64,000 nucleotides of DNA, from contig NZ_CP121682.1 in the NCBI RefSeq assembly GCF_029760955.1, positions 6,324,001-6,388,000 of the forward strand, in the 5' to 3' direction. Position numbers and translations under genes: made by a program. The notes below the pieces were generated by a model. It saw only the letters and a program-made list of their open reading frames with translations. It made no database searches and was not told the DNA's origin. The stretch is from Streptomyces cathayae. Lineage in GTDB: Bacteria; Actinomycetota; Actinomycetes; Streptomycetales; Streptomycetaceae. Positions 57,413 through 64,000 of the stretch are shown one piece after another (position 1 is the stretch's first letter; every line of letters begins with the position of its first letter).

Positions 57413-59053
57413 GTGGACGCAAGCGGCGGAGGCGGGCAGCCGCGATCCGGCAACGACGAGCCGGACGAGCGCCACATGAGGGCCACGGAGGGCCGACCCC
57501 CCACGGACGGGGGCCGCCTCGACCCGCCCGAAACCGCCCCGAGCACCCCCGACGACCGCACCGACGACCGTGATCCGTCGGCCTCCGGCGACGCTCCGTC
57601 ACGGACCGGAGGCGCCCCGGCGGAGACCGGGGAGCCCTCGGCCCCGGCGGACACCGACGGGGCCACGCCCCGGAACGGGGAGCAGCCCGCGCGACCTCCT
57701 GCCCCGGACACCGACGCCCACCCGCAGAACCCGCGGTCCCCGGACGACGGCTGGTCCGAGCCCCCTGCCCCCGCGGGTGCTCCGTCCGAGAGGGCTCCGC
57801 GGGACGACGGTCACCGGTCCGCGCCCTCCGAGCCCCACGGCACCGACCGCACCCTCGCCCACTCCGGATCCGGCAAGGGGCCCGCACCGCGTCCCCCGGA
57901 GCAGCAGCGCGGTGGACTGCTGATGGGACGCCCGTTCGGCGTGCCCGTCTACGTCGCCCCCAGCTGGTTCCTCGTCGCCATCCTGATCACCTGGGTGTTC
58001 GGCGGCCAGATCGACCGTGTGCTGCCCGAACTCGGCGCCGCCAGCTATCTGGTCTCGCTGTTCTTCGCCGTCGCCTTCTACGCCTCCGTACTCGTCCACG
58101 AACTCGCCCACACGCTCGCCGCCCTCCGCTTCAAGCTGCCGGTGCGCCGCATCCAGCTCCAGTTCTTCGGCGGCGTCTCCGAGATCGAGAAGGAGGCGGA
58201 GACTCCCGGTCGGGAGTTCGTACTCGCCTTCGTCGGCCCCCTGCTCTCCCTCGTCCTGTCCGGCCTGTTCTACGTCGCCCTGCTCGCCGTCGAACCCAGC
58301 TCCGTCCCCGGCGTCCTGCTGGCCGGCCTGATGATCTCCAACCTCATCGTGGCCGTCTTCAACCTCCTGCCCGGCCTCCCCCTCGACGGCGGACGCATGC
58401 TCCGCGCGGTCGTCTGGAAACTCACCGGCAAGCCGATGAGCGGCACCATCGCCGCCGCCTGGGTGGGCCGCGTCCTCGCCGTCTCCGTCCTGATCGGCCT
58501 TCCCCTGCTCACCCAGTCCGGAGCCCTCGGCTCCGCCGCCGAGGACAGCGTCGGTATGGACACCGTCCTCGACGCGCTGCTCGCCGCCATCCTCGCCGCG
58601 ATCATCTGGACCGGCGCCGGCAACAGCCTGCGCATGGCCCGCCTGCGCGAACACCTTCCCGAACTGCGCGCCCGCGCCCTCACCCGCCGTGCGGTGCCCG
58701 TCGAGACGGACACCCCGCTCTCCGAGGCGCTGCGCCGCGCCAACGCCGCCGGCGCCCGGGCCCTCGTCGTCGTCGACCCCGACGGCACCCCGCTCTCCCT
58801 GGTGCGCGAGGCCGCCATCGTCGGCGTACCCGAACACCGCCGCCCCTGGGTCCCGGTCAGCGGGCTCGCCCAGGACCTCACCGACGGCATGCGCGTCTCC
58901 GCCGAGCTCGCGGGAGAGGACCTCCTCGAGGCCCTGCGCGCCGCCCCCGCCACCGAGTACCTGGTCGTCGAGACCACCGGCGAGATCTACGGCGTCCTGT
59001 CCGCGGCCGACGTGGAACGAGCCTTCGTCAAGGCCATGGCCCGCCCCGCCTGA
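57413..59053 (+). CDS. Site-2 protease (M50B) with CBS domains
   Basis: A 546-residue membrane metalloprotease that cuts transmembrane substrates. The zinc motif HELAH is at residues 229-233, the third ligand region LPGLPLDGGRML at about 319-330 (Asp324). Hydrophobic segments run from about 180 to 420. A pair of CBS domains follows (about 430-546), the SpoIVFB/MjS2P-like layout. The first 170 residues are a disordered Pro/Asp/Ser-rich tail, longer than usual. GTG 57413 follows GAGGGG by 8 bases. It lies between a RecB-like nuclease (divergent) and trmI. Confidence 0.9.
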   Translation: MDASGGGGQPRSGNDEPDERHMRATEGRPPTDGGRLDPPETAPSTPDDRTDDRDPSASGDAPSRTGGAPAETGEPSAPADTDGATPRNGEQPARPPAPDTDAHPQNPRSPDDGWSEPPAPAGAPSERAPRDDGHRSAPSEPHGTDRTLAHSGSGKGPAPRPPEQQRGGLLMGRPFGVPVYVAPSWFLVAILITWVFGGQIDRVLPELGAASYLVSLFFAVAFYASVLVHELAHTLAALRFKLPVRRIQLQFFGGVSEIEKEAETPGREFVLAFVGPLLSLVLSGLFYVALLAVEPSSVPGVLLAGLMISNLIVAVFNLLPGLPLDGGRMLRAVVWKLTGKPMSGTIAAAWVGRVLAVSVLIGLPLLTQSGALGSAAEDSVGMDTVLDALLAAILAAIIWTGAGNSLRMARLREHLPELRARALTRRAVPVETDTPLSEALRRANAAGARALVVVDPDGTPLSLVREAAIVGVPEHRRPWVPVSGLAQDLTDGMRVSAELAGEDLLEALRAAPATEYLVVETTGEIYGVLSAADVERAFVKAMARPA

Positions 59054-59098
59054 CATCCTCCCCGCCCTCGGGTGGTCAGTGGCCCACGTGGGGACCGG

Positions 59099-59104
59099 TA
59101 GGCT
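59099..59104 (+). promoter_or_regulatory. -10 element of a leaderless promoter (trmI)
   Basis: TAGGCT, followed by six bases and ATG 59111. Confidence 0.5.
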
Positions 59105-59110
59105 GGTCAC

Positions 59111-60013
59111 ATGTCCGAACCGACCGGTGCCGCCCGCCGCCGTGGGCCCTTCAAGGTCGGGGACCAGGTACAGCTGACCGACCCCAAGGGTCGCCACTAC
59201 ACGTTCACGCTCGAGGCCGGGAAGAACTTCCACACCCACAAGGGTTCCTTCCCCCACGACGAACTGATCGGCGCACCCGAGGGCAGCGTTGTCCGCACCA
59301 CCGGGAACGTCGCCTACCTCGCGCTGCGCCCCCTGCTCCCCGACTACGTCCTGTCCATGCCCCGCGGGGCAGCCGTCGTCTACCCCAAGGACGCGGGGCA
59401 GATCCTGGCCTTCGCCGACATCTTCCCCGGCGCCCGCGTCGTGGAGGCAGGCGTGGGCTCCGGCTCGCTCAGCAGCTTCCTGCTGCGCGCCATCGGCGAC
59501 CAGGGCATGCTGCACAGTTACGAACGCCGCGAGGATTTCGCCGAGATCGCCCAGGCCAACGTGGAGCGCTACTTCGGCGGCCCGCACCCCGCCTGGCAGC
59601 TCACCGTCGGCGACCTCCAGGACAATCTGTCCGACACCGAGGTCGACCGCGTCATCCTCGACATGCTCGCCCCCTGGGAATGCCTGGAGGCCGTCTCCAA
59701 GGCGCTCGTCCCCGGCGGCATCCTCTGCTGCTACGTCGCGACCACGACCCAGCTCGCCCGGACCGTCGAGTCCATCCGCGAGATCGGCTCCTTCAACGAG
59801 CCGACGGCCTGGGAATCCATGATCCGCAACTGGCACATCGAGGGACTGGCCGTCCGCCCGGACCACCGGATGATCGGCCACACCGGCTTCCTGCTCACCG
59901 CCCGCCGCCTCGCCGACGGGGTCGAGCCCCCCATGCGCCGACGCCGCCCCGCCAAGGGCGCCTACGGCGAGGACTACTCGGGACCCAACGCCGACGCGGG
60001 CGCCGCCCGCTGA
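59111..60013 (+). CDS. trmI: tRNA (adenine-58-N1)-methyltransferase
   Basis: A 300-residue SAM-dependent enzyme that methylates A58 in the T-loop of tRNA. An N-terminal beta domain (about 10-85) is followed by the Rossmann methyltransferase with VVEAGVGSGSLSSFLLRAIG (SAM motif I, about 115). The catalytic Asp lies in VDRVILDMLAPWECL, and GPHPAWQLTVGDLQDN lies in between. It acts as a tetramer in relatives. The mRNA is probably leaderless. It commonly sits beside the arc/pup genes in actinobacteria, as here. A 20-base-pair hairpin follows. Confidence 0.95.
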   Translation: MSEPTGAARRRGPFKVGDQVQLTDPKGRHYTFTLEAGKNFHTHKGSFPHDELIGAPEGSVVRTTGNVAYLALRPLLPDYVLSMPRGAAVVYPKDAGQILAFADIFPGARVVEAGVGSGSLSSFLLRAIGDQGMLHSYERREDFAEIAQANVERYFGGPHPAWQLTVGDLQDNLSDTEVDRVILDMLAPWECLEAVSKALVPGGILCCYVATTTQLARTVESIREIGSFNEPTAWESMIRNWHIEGLAVRPDHRMIGHTGFLLTARRLADGVEPPMRRRRPAKGAYGEDYSGPNADAGAAR

Positions 60014-60042
60014 CCCGTCCCACCACCACGACAACGCACCGA

Positions 60043-60088
60043 CGCCGTGGCGCAGTTCCCGGACCGTACCGGGAACTGCGCCACGGCG
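60043..60088. terminator. Terminator after trmI
   Basis: CGCCGTGGCGCAGTTCCCGG and CCGGGAACTGCGCCACGGCG form a 20-base-pair perfect stem with a 6-base loop. Confidence 0.9.
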
Positions 60089-60228
60089 CCCTCATGTTGA
60101 CGCGACGGCGACCGGTGTCTCCCCGGGCCCCGCACCGAAACCGCACACCCCGGCGTTCCCCCGCACTGTGACGTGTGGCACGATGCTGGCCACCCCCACC
60201 GGCACAGCCCTCACAGGAGACACTCCTC

Positions 60229-60816
60229 GTGCAGTCATCCGCCGTCCCGGAACTCGCCCACACGCACACCCGCCCGATCCACTGGGTCGCCACCGCCACG
60301 GCCGTCGCCGGAGTCGTGGCGCTCTCCGGCCTGCTGCAGCCCGGAGCCGCGACCGCGGCCCAGACACCCGACCCGCAGACCCCGCGGACCAAAAGCGCAC
60401 CGGCGCACATCGCCCCGCCGGACCCCGCGGACGTCGAGTTCCCGATCGATTGCGGTCCGGGGCGGGCCGTGGTCAAGAAGGAGGCGGCCGGCGACCTCGA
60501 CGGCGACGGGCGGCCCGAGACCGTGGCGGTCGTCCACTGCGACGCCTCCATGGGCACCCCGCCCGACGGCATGTACGTCCTGAGCGGGACCGCCGGAGCC
60601 GGTGCACCACGCGTGGTGGCCACCCTCGTCGACCCCGGGGACCGCACCAACGTCGACGACTTCGCCGTACGCGACGGCGAGATCACCGCGGCACTCCTCG
60701 GCTACTCGTCCTCCGACCTGCCCAGTTGCTGCCCCGACGTGCGCGAGAGCCTGAAGTGGCACTGGGACAACGGCGTGTTCGTCCGGTCCACGCCCTTTGG
60801 CGCACGGAGCGTGTGA
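60229..60816 (+). CDS. Small secreted protein with a DxDxDG-type loop
   Basis: A 195-residue exported protein. The hydrophobic signal (about residues 15-40, VATATAVAGVVALSGLLQPG) ends near ATAAQ. A Pro-rich stretch follows. The mature part has AAGDLDGDGRPETVAVVHCD, a calcium-binding DxDxDG loop as in FG-GAP/VCBS proteins. Four cysteines follow, including CC in SCCPDV. It resembles small secreted Streptomyces proteins of unknown role. GTG 60229 follows CAGGAGA. It stands between trmI and the ferredoxin gene, which is on the opposite strand. Confidence 0.82.
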   Translation: MQSSAVPELAHTHTRPIHWVATATAVAGVVALSGLLQPGAATAAQTPDPQTPRTKSAPAHIAPPDPADVEFPIDCGPGRAVVKKEAAGDLDGDGRPETVAVVHCDASMGTPPDGMYVLSGTAGAGAPRVVATLVDPGDRTNVDDFAVRDGEITAALLGYSSSDLPSCCPDVRESLKWHWDNGVFVRSTPFGARSV

Positions 60817-60887
60817 ACCACGCGCGCGTGATGGCGGGAACGGACCTGCGGGAAATCGGGCAGCGGTGACGGAAGGCGTCAAAGCGG

Positions 60888-61187
60888 TCACCCGGCGTCC
60901 GGGCCGTACACCTCCACACCGTCGGCCACGCGTCGCACGTGGATGCACTCGCCCGGGCACTCCTTCGCCGAATCGACCACATCCGTGAGGACCGGCAGCG
61001 GCACCCGCGCCGTCGCCCCCTCGGTCTGCAACAACTCGTCGTCCGGGCCCTTCACATAAGCCAGACCGTCGATGTCCAGCTCGAACACCTCGGGCGCGTA
61101 CTGCGCGCAGATGCCGTCACCGGTACACAGGTCCTGGTCGATCCAGACCTCCAGGGCCTCGGCGTCGACTCCGGCCTCCTGCTGCAC
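60888..61187 (-). CDS. Ferredoxin with one [3Fe-4S] or [4Fe-4S] cluster
   Basis: A 99-residue, acidic electron carrier. The cluster ligands are CTGDGIC (first and last Cys, about residues 21-27) and CPGEC (about 75-79). The C-x5-C spacing and a later CP resemble the single-cluster ferredoxins that feed P450s. GTG 61187 follows GGGGAGA. It lies between the secreted-protein gene and the proteasomal ATPase, divergent from arc. A conserved link with arc/trmI/dop is remembered from other actinobacteria, but no P450 gene is near. Partner unknown. Confidence 0.92.
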   Translation of the reverse strand: MQQEAGVDAEALEVWIDQDLCTGDGICAQYAPEVFELDIDGLAYVKGPDDELLQTEGATARVPLPVLTDVVDSAKECPGECIHVRRVADGVEVYGPDAG

Positions 61188-61394
61188 GCTCGTCTCCCCT
61201 GCCGTCTTTCGCGTCGGACCGAACGGGAATCCGACCAGCTCCGACGGGTGTTGAACACATCGACCCTACCTCCGCCGGGGTTCCCGTCACCCTCGGTGGG
61301 TATTCCCCTGGCGTGAGGGAGAGCGCAAGGGTGAAGATCGGACACACCCCGACCGTCTTTGTGATCTAGGGGTTTCAATCGACACCCGCCCAGG

Positions 61395-61400
61395 TAGGGT
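61395..61400 (+). promoter_or_regulatory. Putative -10 element of the arc promoter
   Basis: TAGGGT, with TTTCAA 16 bases upstream (61373-61378). It lies 39 bases before the GTG start of arc, which has its own ribosome-binding site. Confidence 0.45.
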
Positions 61401-61438
61401 CTGGAAGCGTCCAGCTCCCCTTGGAGGAGGTGAGGACC

Positions 61439-63205
61439 GTGGCAGCCCACGACGACGACATGAACCGCGGCATCCGCCCGGGACGCGGGTCCGACGACCC
61501 GGCCGGGCAGATCGCCTATCTCGAGCAGGAGATCGCCGTCCTGCGCCGCAAGCTCGCCGACTCTCCGCGACACACGAGGATTCTCGAAGAGCGGATCGTC
61601 GAGCTGCAGACCAACCTGGCCGGCGTGTCCGCCCAGAACGAACGACTCGCCGGAACGCTCCGCGAGGCCCGCGACCAGATCGTGGCCCTCAAGGAGGAAG
61701 TGGACCGGCTGGCCCAGCCGCCGGCCGGCTTCGGAGTTTTCCTCCTGGCGAACGAGGACGGCACCGCCGACATCTTCACCGGCGGCAGAAAGCTCCGGGT
61801 GAACGTCAGCCCGAGCGTCGACCTCGACGAGCTCCGGCGCGGCCAGGAAGTGATGCTCAACGAAGCGCTCAACGTGGTCGAGGCCATGGAGTTCGAGCGC
61901 GTGGGCGACATCGTCACCCTCAAGGAGATCCTCGAGGACGGGGAACGCGCCCTCGTCCTCGGCCACACCGACGAGGAGCGGGTGGTCCGGCTCGCCGAAC
62001 CCCTGCTGGGCATCACCATCCGCCCCGGTGACGCCCTCCTGCTCGAACCCCGCTCCGGGTACGTCTACGAGATCGTCCCGAAGAGCGAGGTCGAGGAGCT
62101 CGTCCTCGAAGAGGTCCCCGACATCGGCTACGAGCAGATCGGCGGCCTCGGCAACCAGATCGAAGCCATCCGCGACGCCGTCGAGCTGCCCTACCTCTAC
62201 CCGGACCTGTTCAGGGAGCACGAACTGCGCCCGCCCAAGGGCGTACTGCTCTACGGGCCTCCCGGATGCGGCAAGACGCTCATCGCCAAGGCCGTCGCCA
62301 ACTCGCTGGCCAAGAAGGTCGCCGAGGTCACCGGCCAGGCCGCCGGCAAGAGCTTCTTCCTCAACATCAAGGGCCCCGAGCTGCTGAACAAGTACGTCGG
62401 CGAGACCGAGCGGCAGATCCGCCTGGTCTTCCAGCGGGCCCGTGAGAAGGCCAGCGAGGGCACCCCCGTCATCGTCTTCTTCGACGAGATGGAATCCCTC
62501 TTCCGCACCCGCGGCTCCGGCGTCAGCTCCGACGTGGAGAACACCATCGTCCCGCAGCTCCTCGCCGAGATCGACGGCGTGGAGGGCCTGGAGAACGTGG
62601 TCGTGATCGGTGCCTCCAACCGTGAGGACATGATCGACCCCGCCATCCTGCGGCCCGGCCGGCTCGATGTGAAGATCAAGATCGAACGTCCGGACGCCGA
62701 GGCGGCCAAGGACATCTTCGGCAAGTACCTCACCCAGCGCCTCCCGCTGCACGGCGACGACGTCGCCGAGCACGGCGGTGACAGGGGCACGACGGTCCAG
62801 AGCATGATCCAGACCGCGGTGGAACAGATGTACGCCGAAAGCGAGGAAAACCGCTTCCTGGAAGTCACGTACGCCAACGGAGACAAGGAAGTCCTCTACT
62901 TCAAGGACTTCAACTCCGGCGCCATGATCGAGAACATCGTCGGCCGCGCCAAGAAGATGGCGATCAAGGACTTCCTCGAGAAGAGCCAGAAGGGTCTCCG
63001 CGTCTCCCACCTGCTCCAGGCGTGTGTGGACGAGTTCAAGGAGAACGAGGACCTGCCCAACACCACCAACCCCGACGACTGGGCCCGCATCTCCGGTAAG
63101 AAGGGTGAGCGGATTGTTTACATCCGTACCCTCATCACCGGAAAGCAGGGTGCGGACACGGGACGCTCCATCGACACGGTGGCAAACACCGGTCAGTACC
63201 TGTAA
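61439..63205 (+). CDS. arc: Proteasomal AAA ATPase ARC (Mpa homologue)
   Basis: A 588-residue hexameric ATPase that unfolds pupylated proteins and feeds them to the 20S proteasome. A coiled coil that binds Pup lies at about residues 20-85. OB domains follow (about 90-235). The AAA core has Walker [10 protein letters not shown] (about residue 272) and Walker [13 protein letters not shown] (about 343). The C-terminus ends TGQYL, whose penultimate Tyr fits the proteasome-docking tail. GTG 61439 is set by GGAGGAGG 8 bases upstream, and the length equals the S. coelicolor enzyme as I recall it. dop follows after a hairpin. Confidence 0.97.
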   Translation: MAAHDDDMNRGIRPGRGSDDPAGQIAYLEQEIAVLRRKLADSPRHTRILEERIVELQTNLAGVSAQNERLAGTLREARDQIVALKEEVDRLAQPPAGFGVFLLANEDGTADIFTGGRKLRVNVSPSVDLDELRRGQEVMLNEALNVVEAMEFERVGDIVTLKEILEDGERALVLGHTDEERVVRLAEPLLGITIRPGDALLLEPRSGYVYEIVPKSEVEELVLEEVPDIGYEQIGGLGNQIEAIRDAVELPYLYPDLFREHELRPPKGVLLYGPPGCGKTLIAKAVANSLAKKVAEVTGQAAGKSFFLNIKGPELLNKYVGETERQIRLVFQRAREKASEGTPVIVFFDEMESLFRTRGSGVSSDVENTIVPQLLAEIDGVEGLENVVVIGASNREDMIDPAILRPGRLDVKIKIERPDAEAAKDIFGKYLTQRLPLHGDDVAEHGGDRGTTVQSMIQTAVEQMYAESEENRFLEVTYANGDKEVLYFKDFNSGAMIENIVGRAKKMAIKDFLEKSQKGLRVSHLLQACVDEFKENEDLPNTTNPDDWARISGKKGERIVYIRTLITGKQGADTGRSIDTVANTGQYL

Positions 63206-63258
63206 AAAGCAGGGCGGCTGCGGGTGCCCTCGACGGGGTACTCGCAGCCGACTGCTTT
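63206..63258. terminator. Terminator between arc and dop
   Basis: AAAGCAG and CGGCTGCG pair with CGCAGCCG and CTGCTTT in an interrupted 15-base-pair stem directly after the arc stop. It may be partial, as dop is on the same strand 236 bases later. Confidence 0.7.
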
Positions 63259-63440
63259 CCGGGAAACGACCGGGAACACGGCAAAGAGGCAAATGATCTC
63301 CCCACCAGCGCAAAGGCGTTCTAGGCTCTTCGGTACCGCCGAGTCGCGCAGTGCGGGGACGGGCACCGCACACGCACGGAGCGCCAGCGGTACTTGAGCA
63401 GCGCCCCCGACCGGGGACGCCGCCGGGCAAGGAGGGCCGC

Positions 63441-64000
63441 ATGACTGTACGGCGAGTAATGGGCATCGAGACGGAGTACGGGATCTCCGTCCCCGGCCAT
63501 CCCAACGCCAATGCCATGCTCACCTCGTCCCAGATCGTGAACGCCTACGCGGCGGCGATGCACCGGGCCCGCCGGGCCCGCTGGGACTTCGAGGAGGAGA
63601 ACCCGCTGCGCGACGCGCGAGGCTTCGACCTCGCACGTGAGGCCGCCGACGCCAGCCAGCTCACCGACGAGGACATCGGCCTCGCCAATGTCATCCTCAC
63701 CAACGGCGCGCGACTCTACGTCGACCACGCGCACCCCGAATACAGCGCTCCGGAGGTCACCAACCCCCGCGACGCCGTCCTCTGGGACAAGGCCGGGGAA
63801 CGCATCATGGCCGAGGCCGCGGAGCGGGCGGCGGCGCTCCCCGGCGCCCAGCCCATCCACCTGTACAAGAACAACACCGACAACAAGGGCGCCTCCTACG
63901 GCACCCACGAGAACTACCTGATGAAGCGGGAGACCCCGTTCTCGGACATCGTCCGCCACCTCACGCCGTTCTTCGTCTCCCGCCAGGTCTTCACCGGCGC
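63441..64000 (+). CDS. dop: Pup deamidase/depupylase Dop (partial)
   Basis: The first 186 residues of Dop, cut by the right edge of the window. It converts the C-terminal Gln of Pup to Glu and removes Pup from targets. It is related to glutamine synthetases and the Pup ligase PafA. The ATP/metal-binding start [13 protein letters not shown] is visible, followed by [14 protein letters not shown] and [20 protein letters not shown]. The DHAHPEYS loop contains the catalytic Asp found in Dop and PafA. Dop is favoured over PafA by its position next to arc. ATG 63441 follows AAGGAGGG. Confidence 0.93.
   Translation, partial: MTVRRVMGIETEYGISVPGHPNANAMLTSSQIVNAYAAAMHRARRARWDFEEENPLRDARGFDLAREAADASQLTDEDIGLANVILTNGARLYVDHAHPEYSAPEVTNPRDAVLWDKAGERIMAEAAERAAALPGAQPIHLYKNNTDNKGASYGTHENYLMKRETPFSDIVRHLTPFFVSRQVFTG

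Noticed and set aside
57599..60034. An 811-codon minus-strand frame opposite the site-2 protease and trmI.
   Set aside because: It is an antisense shadow. Both plus-strand genes have full catalytic motifs.

Overview
The window is chromosomal DNA from a Streptomyces. The base composition is very GC-rich, third codon positions are almost all G or C, and many genes begin with GTG. Marker genes agree: chaplins chpH and chpC, the gyl glycerol operon, mycothiol ligase mshC, a SoxR-type regulator, and the proteasomal ATPase arc followed by dop. Gene content and order resemble the core-arm region of Streptomyces coelicolor around SCO1646-SCO1716, read in descending order. That comparison is from memory and was not checked by alignment.

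Layout. (1) 1-7.5 kb: start of a possible type ISP restriction-modification gene, a GntR regulator, homogentisate dioxygenase, then an aldehyde dehydrogenase/alcohol dehydrogenase pair and an acyl-CoA dehydrogenase. A TetR protein probably controls both of the last two units through a shared operator. (2) 7.6-17.3 kb: a TetR/MaoC pair, SoxR, a zinc-ribbon protein, a Tat-exported exo-muramidase-like protein, and a lipid/hydroxyacid block (SDR, TetR, ACAD10/11-like acyl-CoA dehydrogenase, APH-like kinase, quinone oxidoreductase). Two copies of a CCGACCGGT operator tie this block together. (3) 17.3-25.4 kb: two small DUF202 membrane proteins, a NUDIX hydrolase, an unknown protein with an APC permease, and the gluconate genes gntP-gntK-gntR. 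(4) 25.4-27.8 kb: a less typical patch with a decayed IS256-type transposase, a small HAD-like protein and a VOC protein, next to tRNA-Leu(GAG). (5) 28-31.7 kb: an M20 peptidase, the chaplins chpH and chpC, and two small genes divergent from leaderless promoters. (6) 31.8-43.2 kb: a RecD2-like protein without a P-loop, an aldo/keto reductase, an LLM flavoprotein, a ferritin-like protein and CorA. Next comes a conserved actinobacterial cluster of histidine phosphatase, DUF3090, a SCO1664-type kinase-like protein, mshC and a PAC2 protein. (7) 43.4-48.6 kb: gylR-glpF-glpK-glpD. (8) 48.9-57.1 kb: metH, a HAD phosphatase, an orphan peptide-binding lipoprotein, an orphan NarL-type response regulator and a RecB-like nuclease. 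(9) 57.4-64 kb: a site-2 protease, trmI, a small secreted protein, a ferredoxin, arc and the start of dop (Pup-proteasome system).

Most of the window is conserved housekeeping and developmental DNA. The best leads for new biology are the kinase-like/phosphatase/DUF3090 cluster beside mshC, the split ACAD11-like kinase-dehydrogenase pair, the RecD2-like protein with a lost Walker A motif, and three regulator-operator pairings read directly from the sequence. No CRISPR array, rRNA or intact insertion sequence was seen.
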